Source: JAWLHA01 sp041690535 (GTDB lineage Bacteria > Pseudomonadota > Gammaproteobacteria > Thiohalomonadales > Thiohalomonadaceae). From it: a stretch of 64,000 nt of DNA. The stretch lies in contig JAWLHA010000001.1 in NCBI GenBank assembly GCA_041690535.1, positions 124,001-188,000 on the forward strand, given 5' to 3'. Below, in pieces: positions 57,013 to 64,000 of this stretch. A program made the position numbers and the translations under genes. Numbering within the stretch: the first letter of the stretch is position 1; each line of letters begins with the position of its first letter. The notes beneath the pieces were generated by a model that did no database searches, had not been told where the DNA came from, and saw nothing but the letters and a program-made list of their open reading frames with translations.

Positions 57013-58482
57013 ATGAGTCTGCGGGATAAAGCGCTCAAAGGACTGAGTTGGCTCGTTTTTCAGAACCTCGGCGTGCGCCTGGTCTCTTTTGTGGTCCTGC
57101 TGATTTTGGCGCGACTGCTGGAGCCTGCGGCCTTTGGGTTGGTCGCGCTCGCAACCATGGCCATACAGTTCATGCAGACGTTCGTCGCCGGTGGATTCGC
57201 CTCGGCCATCATTCAGCGCGACCAGATCGAGACGGCGCATCTTGACACCGCCTTCTGGACCAACCTGGTGGTGTCGTTGCTCGCCATGGCGGTGCTCTGG
57301 TTCGGCGCTGCACCACTCGCCCGGGTGTTTGCCCAGCCGGAGCTCGAGGAAGTCATGCTTTGGCTCTCGCCGCTGTTGTTGTTCCGCGGCCTGAACCAGG
57401 TGCAAATCGCCATTTTGCGACGCAACCTGGAGTTTCGCTCCCTGGCGGTGCGCGAACTGGTCGCCGATCCCATTGGCGGCGCGGTTGGGGTGGTAATGGC
57501 GTTCTCCGGGTTCGGTGTCTGGAGTCTGGTTGGGCGCGAACTGGTCACATCCATTGCGAGACTGATCATTCTGTGGACATCCACACGCTGGAGACCGGGA
57601 CTGAGCGTGTCCGGCCGCCATTTCGTGGAACTCTTCCGATTTGGCGTCAGCGTGCTCGGACACAACCTGGTTGGTTTTTTCAACAAACGTTCCGCAGGGC
57701 TCCTCATTGGCTACTTCCTGGGGGCATCGGCGCTGGGCTACTTCACGGTGGCAAGTCGCATTTTCCGCATGGTGACCCAAGCGCTCGCCGGTACGCTCGG
57801 GTCCGTTGCCTGGCCGGTGTTTTCGCGGCTTCAAGCCGAGCCCGAGCGCCTCCGCAACGCGTTCCTCTTTGCCACAGGCACGAGCTGTCTGGTGCTGTGG
57901 CCAAGCTTCGTGGCGCTGTCGGTGATGGCACCCGAGCTGGTTCCGCTGGTCTTTGGCAAACAGTGGCTACCCAGCATACCCGTAATGCAGATCCTTGCCT
58001 TCATGGTGCTGCTGGCATTGATCGAGACGCTGAACGACAGCGTCATCATGGCGCTCGGAAAGCCCCATTGGCGTCTGTATCTGCACATGGCGGTGACGGT
58101 CATCGGTGTGTTGGGACTGCTCGTTGTGGTGGAGCAGGGGATTGTCGCAGTGGCGCTGTGGCATGTGATTGCCAGCTATCTCTTTCTGCCCGCATCCCTC
58201 TGGATGATCAATCGGTTGATTGCAGTCAATCCCTGGGCCTACTTTCGTACGCATCTGGTACCGTTCGTCGGCAGCCTGGCCATGGCCGCGGTGATTGCGG
58301 CCGTGCGCGAGTCCGTCTCCGGGGTGCTTGGGTTGGCTGGGCAAACGGCGGTCATGGCGCTGGGCGGCGCAGCGACCTACATTATCACCGTGCGGCTATT
58401 GGCACCGAAGGAGTTTGGGGAGTTGGTACGTCTCTTTCTGGAACTGGTGCCGGTGCGCCGCACCGTCAAGGGAAAATCGTGA
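57013..58482 (+). CDS. Polysaccharide flippase (Wzx/PST family)
   Basis: The 489-residue protein has 12 to 14 hydrophobic segments, beginning with LSWLVFQNLGVRLVSFVVLLILARLL at residues 11-36 and followed by the typical LEPAAFGLVALA. It moves the lipid-linked repeat unit across the inner membrane. The start at 57013 is preferred; a TTG 24 bases earlier is possible. No separate Wzy polymerase is recognised in the window. Confidence 0.87.
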   Translation: MSLRDKALKGLSWLVFQNLGVRLVSFVVLLILARLLEPAAFGLVALATMAIQFMQTFVAGGFASAIIQRDQIETAHLDTAFWTNLVVSLLAMAVLWFGAAPLARVFAQPELEEVMLWLSPLLLFRGLNQVQIAILRRNLEFRSLAVRELVADPIGGAVGVVMAFSGFGVWSLVGRELVTSIARLIILWTSTRWRPGLSVSGRHFVELFRFGVSVLGHNLVGFFNKRSAGLLIGYFLGASALGYFTVASRIFRMVTQALAGTLGSVAWPVFSRLQAEPERLRNAFLFATGTSCLVLWPSFVALSVMAPELVPLVFGKQWLPSIPVMQILAFMVLLALIETLNDSVIMALGKPHWRLYLHMAVTVIGVLGLLVVVEQGIVAVALWHVIASYLFLPASLWMINRLIAVNPWAYFRTHLVPFVGSLAMAAVIAAVRESVSGVLGLAGQTAVMALGGAATYIITVRLLAPKEFGELVRLFLELVPVRRTVKGKS

Positions 58483-58689
58483 GTTGACATTCCGAACTCC
58501 GCCACAGCTTGGGGCAAATGAAGGCCGCCCCGGTGTGTCTTGCCGGGTATCTGTGGGTCGACATGGATGGTCGGTGACGGAGCTGTGTTTGAAAGCTGGG
58601 GTGACCGCGGGAAAAAGGGCGGTCCCGCCCAAGGCGCCATTCCAAGGAGTGGTTCTGCTCTGAGCGATAAGGGAGGGCGAAGAAGTTAT

Positions 58690-60819
58690 ATGCCGTCTCG
58701 ATATCTCTACATCAAAAACGGCGATGCCGTAGCTCAGCTGCAGCGCATCGCCAAGGTGTGGCCGGCGGCCATCCACCACGGGCCCGATGCCTTCCTGAAC
58801 GACTTCCTGTTGGCTAATCGCGGCGCAGAGATACTGCTCATGGCCCGTGCGCGGCGGAATGCGCGGATACGTTTCGAAACGTTCACTGCGCGTGTGTTCG
58901 CCGAAAGCACCGGGGCCGCGGGGAGGGGGCCGGCTAACCTGAGAATGCTGGTCAGCCTGCTGACCACCACGTTGCGGTCCCGCCCTGAGCGAATTCTCTG
59001 CGGTACGACTGGCTCCCCCCTGTGGGGATGTTTCCTCCTGTCGAAGCTCCTGTCCATCCCTCTGGTGCATTCACGACACAACCGCATCTCTCACCCCCGT
59101 GACCGTTGGCCCCTTCGGCCCGCGCGGCAGATGGATGCCTTCATTCTGCGTCGGGTCGATGCAGTGGTATGCCACGGCCCCTACCTCAGGGATGAGTTGC
59201 TCTCCATCGGCGTGGGGAGGGAGAAGGTGTTTGAGTTTGACGTGGGCTTCACCGACTTCCCTCCAGCGGAAGGGCCAGGTCTTCACGTGCCTTCACCTGT
59301 CGAAGAGCCTCCAGTGATCCTCTACATGGGCCGGATCGAGCGCAACAAGGGGGTATTCGATCTGCTGCAAGCGTGCACCACGTGCGGTCTCGGCGAGGGA
59401 CGGGTACGGCTGGTGTATGCCGGCCAGGGACGACACCTTGACCAGTTGCGCGAGGCGGTGCGTTCCCGCGGCCTGGAAGACCGCGTGTCACTGCTGGGGC
59501 ATGTTCCCCACGAGGAGTTGATCCCACTGATCACCCGGAGCTTGGCAGTCGCGACCCCAACCCACGATGATTTTCCGGAAGGCCGTTGCATGGCGGCCAT
59601 GGAGGCGCTGGTGGCCGGTACTCCGGTCATTGCTCCGGACTTTGGTCCGTTTCGATACCTAATAAAGCAGGGAGAAAACGGGGTGCTCTTCTCCCCGAAT
59701 TCGGTGGCGGCCCTGGCGGAGGCGCTCACGGCGCTCACCGAAGATCGGCCGTTGCGTGAGCGCCTTCGGAAGGGGGCAAGGCGCAGTGGCGACGCGCTGC
59801 GAACCCCCGCCCAGTCGTTCGCTCCGGCGGTGGAGAGTGCATTCAGAGCTGCGGATAACGACCGAAGCACGCGCAAGGAGCGGCGAGTGGGGGCGAGTGG
59901 GCGGAGCGAGCGCTGGCTTGGTCGCGCGGAACGCGTCGCGAAGCGGATTGGAACGGCAGCAGACGACACCCGACGAGCCCTCAGCTGGCATCTTGGAGGG
60001 GGGCGACGATTCTTTGCCAACCACTCTGCTGAAATCGGACGGGCCCACAAATGGTGCTTTATCGTCGGCTGCAACAACTCCGGCACCAGCCTACTGCAGC
60101 ACGTGCTTGAGCAGGGGGAGGGTATTACCAGCTTTCCCCAGGAAGGACAACGCTACACCCGATCCCTCAAACGGGCGGAGAAGAGGGGGCACGAGCGGGT
60201 ATGGTCCGAGTACCTTCATGAGGTGCGAATGACCGAAGCCAGTGACACCGGTCCCCTGCCTCGCCTCCTGCACGATTGGTGCCGTGAGCTGCCCCCCCCC
60301 ATTGGCGAGACGATCGTGGAGAAAACCACAGCCAACGTGGTGCGCACGAGGTGGTTGCAAAAGGTGTTTGAGCGCAGCTATTTCATCGGTGTGGTGCGAA
60401 ACGGGTATGCCGTCTCCGAGGGGATCCGCCGCAAAGGGGGAAAGAGTGTTGTCCGTGGGGCCCGGCATTGGAATCTCGTCAACAGGATCATGCTGAGGGA
60501 TGCAGCGGCGCTCGAACATTTTTTGCTCGTGCGGTATGAACAGCTGGTGGCAGATCCCTTGGGAATCGTGCAGCAGATAAGGGCCTTTCTCGGCCTCCCG
60601 GCGATTGATTCATTGAACGGCGTGGATGGTATCGCGGATCACAACGCCGCAAGCATCGCGCGACTGAGTGAGCAGGAGATCGCCGACATCCGTGCAGAGG
60701 CGGCGGAGATGCTTGATTACCTGGGTTACGCTTTGCCCTCCATCGATGGGTCCGACGCGCCGGCGCCAGAGCCGTCCAAGGATGAGGCGGCACGCGGGCA
60801 GTCGCTGCGCCATGTTTAA
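58690..60819 (+). CDS. Fusion of a GT4 glycosyltransferase and a sulfotransferase
   Basis: The 709-residue product starts at 58690. Residues 1 to about 400 are a GT-B family 4 glycosyltransferase: VILYMGRIERNKGVFDLL (about 210-227) and TPTHDDFPEGRCMAAMEAL (about 289-307). An Arg-rich linker (about 400-445) leads to a sulfotransferase domain: 5'-phosphosulfate loop VGCNNSGTSLLQHVL (about 457-471), EKTTANVVRTRWLQ (about 547-560), and the 3'-phosphate motif VVRNGYAVSEGIRR. One chain may add a sugar and sulfate it. The frame is continuous. Confidence 0.8.
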   Translation: MPSRYLYIKNGDAVAQLQRIAKVWPAAIHHGPDAFLNDFLLANRGAEILLMARARRNARIRFETFTARVFAESTGAAGRGPANLRMLVSLLTTTLRSRPERILCGTTGSPLWGCFLLSKLLSIPLVHSRHNRISHPRDRWPLRPARQMDAFILRRVDAVVCHGPYLRDELLSIGVGREKVFEFDVGFTDFPPAEGPGLHVPSPVEEPPVILYMGRIERNKGVFDLLQACTTCGLGEGRVRLVYAGQGRHLDQLREAVRSRGLEDRVSLLGHVPHEELIPLITRSLAVATPTHDDFPEGRCMAAMEALVAGTPVIAPDFGPFRYLIKQGENGVLFSPNSVAALAEALTALTEDRPLRERLRKGARRSGDALRTPAQSFAPAVESAFRAADNDRSTRKERRVGASGRSERWLGRAERVAKRIGTAADDTRRALSWHLGGGRRFFANHSAEIGRAHKWCFIVGCNNSGTSLLQHVLEQGEGITSFPQEGQRYTRSLKRAEKRGHERVWSEYLHEVRMTEASDTGPLPRLLHDWCRELPPPIGETIVEKTTANVVRTRWLQKVFERSYFIGVVRNGYAVSEGIRRKGGKSVVRGARHWNLVNRIMLRDAAALEHFLLVRYEQLVADPLGIVQQIRAFLGLPAIDSLNGVDGIADHNAASIARLSEQEIADIRAEAAEMLDYLGYALPSIDGSDAPAPEPSKDEAARGQSLRHV

Positions 60820-60988
60820 CCAAAAGTTCATGTCGCCGTTCGTCGAGAAGGCGCTGAGCTTGCGCGGTGGCAGGCCGGACAAACTGGGAGAGGGCACCGG
60901 CATGGCCTGCACTGCGTCGAGCCGGCCGAAAGGGTTACGCCCTGTCACTGCGAGCCGGACCTCGACCGCAGCAGGAGGGTGGTGAGCA

Positions 60989-62107
60989 ATGCGTGCCGGT
61001 CACAAGAGAAAAAGAGTTTGTGTGGTGATGGGAAGCCACTTCTCCGCCATCATGGGTGGCGCACAATACCAGGCGAAGTGTGTGGTCGAGCGGCTCCGTG
61101 AAACCGGTCGGCATGAGATTTTCTATCTTGCCAGGGAGTTCGACCCTGACTACCGTGCCCAGGACTATGTGCTCAAGAGGATTGTGGGCCCCAAAGGCCT
61201 CCGCAACCTCGGCTTTGTGTTCGATACCCGGGCCTTGCTGAACCTGCTTCACCAGATCAGCCCGGATGTCATCTATCAGCGTGGGCTGAAGCCGTATACG
61301 GGGGTCGTAGCCTGGTACGCAAGCAAGCACCACAGCCGTTCTATTTTCCACATTGCCCATGACTACAGCTTGATGCCCCTGCACATGAAAACAGCCGGCA
61401 GACTCCAATGGCTCAAGCGGGTGGAGCGATGGATGGGCGAGTACGGCTTGAGGAACGTGGATTCAATCATTGCGCAGACGCGGGATCAAGCCGAACTCCT
61501 TGCCACGAACTACGGGCGTACGGCCGCAGCGGTGATTCCGAACTTTCACCCATTCCCGGAGGCGCTGCCGCAGAAGCCGGCGCGCCCCGTCCGAGTACTC
61601 TGGGTGGCAAATTTCAAGTCAGTGAAAAGGCCTGAAATATTTGTCCGTCTGGCAAAGGATTGCATCGCCTATGATGGTATCGAATTCGTAATGATTGGAC
61701 GGCCGGGAGCGAGGGACAGGTACGGGGAGTTGCTCGGGGAAATGGAGAAGACACCCAACCTGCGCTACCTTGGTGAGCAGCCCATCGAGGAGGTGAACAG
61801 GCTCCTGTCAGCTGGGCACATCTTTGTGAACACGAGTTGCGCAGAGGGTTTCCCGAATACGTTCATTCAAGCCTGGATGCGCAGGGTTCCCACCGTCAGT
61901 CTCGACGTTAATCCCGACCAGGTACTGAGCGACGGGAGAATTGGCTTTTGGGCCGGGTCCTACGATCTGCTGAGGCACAGGGTCGTGGAGCTGGCCGAGG
62001 ACAACGCATTGAGGGAACGCATGGGCGAGGCCGCACGCACGTACGCGCGCCAGACGCATTCGCCTCAGGCCGCAGCGAAACTGCTTGAGATCATCGATGA
62101 TGAGTGA
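60989..62107 (+). CDS. Glycosyltransferase family 4
   Basis: The 372-residue protein begins with the GT-B opening VCVVMGSHFSAIMGGAQYQA. It carries VLWVANFKSVKRPEIF (about 205-220) and the donor-binding FVNTSCAEGFPNTFIQAW (about 273-290), with the E-x7-E-like motif of family 4. GGAGG lies 10 bases before the ATG. The end overlaps the next gene by 8 bp. The sugar is unknown. Confidence 0.88.
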   Translation: MRAGHKRKRVCVVMGSHFSAIMGGAQYQAKCVVERLRETGRHEIFYLAREFDPDYRAQDYVLKRIVGPKGLRNLGFVFDTRALLNLLHQISPDVIYQRGLKPYTGVVAWYASKHHSRSIFHIAHDYSLMPLHMKTAGRLQWLKRVERWMGEYGLRNVDSIIAQTRDQAELLATNYGRTAAAVIPNFHPFPEALPQKPARPVRVLWVANFKSVKRPEIFVRLAKDCIAYDGIEFVMIGRPGARDRYGELLGEMEKTPNLRYLGEQPIEEVNRLLSAGHIFVNTSCAEGFPNTFIQAWMRRVPTVSLDVNPDQVLSDGRIGFWAGSYDLLRHRVVELAEDNALRERMGEAARTYARQTHSPQAAAKLLEIIDDE

Positions 62108-63038
62108 GAGCGGGAGCATAATTCTGCACCTCGGACTGCACAAGACGGCCACCGGGACCCTGCAGCGCCAGTTCTTCCCGGCCTGCGACGGGATCAATTT
62201 GCTGACCAGCCGGGTTCCCGGAATGCGCCGCTTCATCGCGTATGTGACCCGGACCGATCCACTCTACTTCGATCGGGCGCATGCGCACTCAATGGTGGGG
62301 GCCGTTGCTGACCCGCGCAAGCCCAACGTGATCTCCAATGAGTCGTTCTCCGGCCCCCCTTATGCAGGGGTCATCGAGGGTGGGCTCGACCATCGCACCC
62401 CGGTGCTGCAAAACCTGAGAGCGGTCTTTCCCCACGCCAGGGCCATACTGGTCCTGCGTCGCCAGGATACGTGGGCGCGATCACTTTACCGACAGTACCT
62501 CAAATCGGGGGGGACTCGAACGATGCGCCGCTTTTTCGGGCTTTGCGACGCGGCGAATCCGCCCCTTTTTTCCATGGACCGGTTCCTCTACTCTCCTTAC
62601 GTGCAGGCCGTCCATGGTGCGTTTCCTGCCGGAGTGCTCATCCTCACCTTCGAGGAGTTTGCCGCCGACCAGCAGCGGTTTCTCGGAAGCATTGCTGAGT
62701 TCATCGGATGTCCGTTGCCACGGATAACCTTGAGAAAGGAAAACGTAACATCTCTCGGGCCCCTGGGAATGGAGGTGACCCGCTATCTGAACCACTTGTT
62801 CCGCAGCCTGCTGAATCCGGGGGGGCTCATTCCAGGCTATCCGATCACCCGTGCAGGGCAGAGGCGACGGGTCAGTCCGGTCCAGGTGCTGCATGACCGC
62901 TGGCCCTGGCGACGGCCCCCACGGCCGTGGAGTGAGCCTCATCAGGTGGGGCAGGAGATTCTTCAGCGGGTGCTGGATGATAATCGACGCCTGGATGAGC
63001 GGTTTGGGCTTGACCTGGCGCGGTATGGCTATTATTGA
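62100..63038 (+). CDS. Sulfotransferase, first of a tandem pair
   Basis: The 312-residue protein starts inside the end of the glycosyltransferase gene. It has the PAPS-binding loop ILHLGLHKTATGTLQ (about 6-20) and the 3'-phosphate region ILVLRRQDTWARSLYRQYL. Its fold fits P-loop sulfotransferases of polysaccharide loci (about 300 residues). It and the next gene share LHKTAT, RRQD, RSLYRQYLK, the closing DNRRLDERFGLDLARYGYY-like tail and many other stretches, so they are duplicates. Confidence 0.8.
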   Translation: MSESGSIILHLGLHKTATGTLQRQFFPACDGINLLTSRVPGMRRFIAYVTRTDPLYFDRAHAHSMVGAVADPRKPNVISNESFSGPPYAGVIEGGLDHRTPVLQNLRAVFPHARAILVLRRQDTWARSLYRQYLKSGGTRTMRRFFGLCDAANPPLFSMDRFLYSPYVQAVHGAFPAGVLILTFEEFAADQQRFLGSIAEFIGCPLPRITLRKENVTSLGPLGMEVTRYLNHLFRSLLNPGGLIPGYPITRAGQRRRVSPVQVLHDRWPWRRPPRPWSEPHQVGQEILQRVLDDNRRLDERFGLDLARYGYY

Positions 63039-63049
63039 GCGGGCGGCTC

Positions 63050-63970
63050 ATGGCTGACGTCATCGTACACATCGGGTTGCACAAGACTGCAACAACTGTG
63101 CTGCAGAAGCAGTTCTTTCCCGCTTGCCCGGGTCTCAACTATATCGCGCGCCCCACCTTGGGCGATTTTGTGCACTCCGTTACAACCACTGACCCAATCT
63201 ATTTCGATGGGATCTCGGAACGCAACTCGCTGCAGGCGGTGTTGCGTGACGATCGGCCCAACCTCGTATCCAGGGAGGCGCTGTCGGGCATTCTGCACTC
63301 GGGGTTCACCCATCACGGACTGGATCACCGCTCTCCGATCCTTGCAAACCTCAAAGCGGCGATTCCGAATGCCAGAATCGTCCTGGTGATCAGGCGTCAG
63401 GACGGGCTGGCCCGATCACTCTACAGGCAATATCTGAAGGTTGGCGGCACCGATCGGATCGAGAAATTCTACGGCTTGGGGGGGAATGTCAAACCTGTCG
63501 TTTCGCTCAACGTGTTTCGGTATGGTCCCTATGTGGACGAAGTTGCGACCCTGTTCGAAGGGCGGTTCCTCCTGCTGGCCATGGAGGAGTTCATCGAGCA
63601 TCGGGAGCGCTTTTTGAGCAAGCTGGCCGAATTTATCGGTGTCGAGCTTCCCCGTGTGGAGTTGCGCCACATGAATCGAACCACCTTTGGTCCCTTGGCG
63701 CTGGAGGCCAGTCGCTACTGCAATTACCTGTTCCGCAGCCGACTCAACCCCCGGGGTGTCATCCCGGGGGTTCCGGTTATGAAACGTGGGCGGGTGAAGT
63801 GGGTCAGTCCGATGCAGTTCCTTCATCGCAGTTGGCCTTGGAAAGGTCGGCTCAGGGCTGCGGACAGGTTGTTCCGCGTTGGAGAAAGCATTCTGGACCA
63901 AGTGAAAGACGACAACCGTAGTCTGGACGCTCGATACCGCATCGGTCTGGAGGCATATGACTATTACTAA
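63050..63970 (+). CDS. Sulfotransferase, second of a tandem pair
   Basis: The ATG at 63050 is 11 bases after the preceding stop. The 306-residue protein has VHIGLHKTATTVLQKQFFP at the N-terminus, IVLVIRRQDGLARSLYRQYL (about 108-127) and a C-terminus ending YRIGLEAYDYY, aligned along its full length with the preceding gene. It probably sulfates a different position or sugar of the same polymer. The window ends 30 bp later in another copy of the family 1 miniature element. Confidence 0.8.
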   Translation: MADVIVHIGLHKTATTVLQKQFFPACPGLNYIARPTLGDFVHSVTTTDPIYFDGISERNSLQAVLRDDRPNLVSREALSGILHSGFTHHGLDHRSPILANLKAAIPNARIVLVIRRQDGLARSLYRQYLKVGGTDRIEKFYGLGGNVKPVVSLNVFRYGPYVDEVATLFEGRFLLLAMEEFIEHRERFLSKLAEFIGVELPRVELRHMNRTTFGPLALEASRYCNYLFRSRLNPRGVIPGVPVMKRGRVKWVSPMQFLHRSWPWKGRLRAADRLFRVGESILDQVKDDNRSLDARYRIGLEAYDYY

Positions 63971-63978
63971 AGGCGCGC

Positions 63979-64000
63979 GTCACTACTCTCCCGCATCCGT
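63979..64000. mobile_element. Miniature transposable element, family 1, copy 3 (cut by window end)
   Basis: GTCACTACTCTCCCGCATCC matches the left end of the other two copies (GTAACTACTCACCCGCATCC) with two differences. The rest lies beyond the window. Confidence 0.7.

Overview
The window is GC-rich DNA from a Gram-negative proteobacterium, most likely a gammaproteobacterium. The clues are F-type (MPF_F) conjugation genes, a Cys-Leu-Gly tRNA cluster, and an envelope-polysaccharide locus of the exosortase/PEP-CTERM-associated type. No gene here fixes the genus.

Positions 1 to about 34,600 are the right-hand part of an integrative and conjugative element (ICE). It ends at a 3' fragment of a tRNA-Cys gene, which looks like one attachment-site junction. 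The integrase, relaxase, pilin and TraC/TraB/TraK genes are not in view and probably lie to the left. Plus-strand transfer genes are traW, traU, trbC, a traN split over two overlapping genes, and traD. A minus-strand operon carries a small gene, a YdjM-TraF fusion, traH and a very large traG. Between them are recombination and DNA-modification genes (UvrD-like helicase, RusA-like resolvase, DNA adenine methylase, YqaJ-like nuclease), secreted or lipoprotein genes, and an array of short minus-strand genes.

The most striking structure is a short leader found in ten places. It stands before traD, before the traF-traH-traG operon and before eight single small genes. Its 19-base core is nearly invariant. 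In most copies the core is followed by a sequence that can pair with the gene's own Shine-Dalgarno and by an inner hairpin whose stem changes while pairing is kept. Seven of the small genes end in near-identical hairpins, most with a UUCG loop. This looks like an element-wide post-transcriptional or phage-like regulon. A second set of sites, 20-bp TTATGG...CCATAA palindromes, sits at sigma-70-type promoters of several plus-strand ICE genes.

Positions 34,600 to 38,450 hold tRNA-Leu and tRNA-Gly, a miniature transposable element with perfect 8-bp target duplications, a histone H1/AlgP-like protein, a small Cas2/SinR-like protein and a Clp1-type polynucleotide kinase.

Positions 38,450 to 64,000 are an exopolysaccharide locus. 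It has GDP-mannose synthesis (manC), an export and chain-length module (Wza-like, beta-barrel, Wzz-like, tyrosine kinase, PEP-CTERM-locus ATPase), a CDP-sugar branch (rfbF, SDR, three related C-methyltransferase-like genes, an FAD oxidoreductase), a WecA-like initiating transferase, a Wzx flippase, glycosyltransferases and three sulfotransferase domains, one fused to a glycosyltransferase. The likely product is a methylated, sulfated surface polysaccharide. Two families of small non-coding transposable elements punctuate this region, and one flanks the initiating transferase on both sides.
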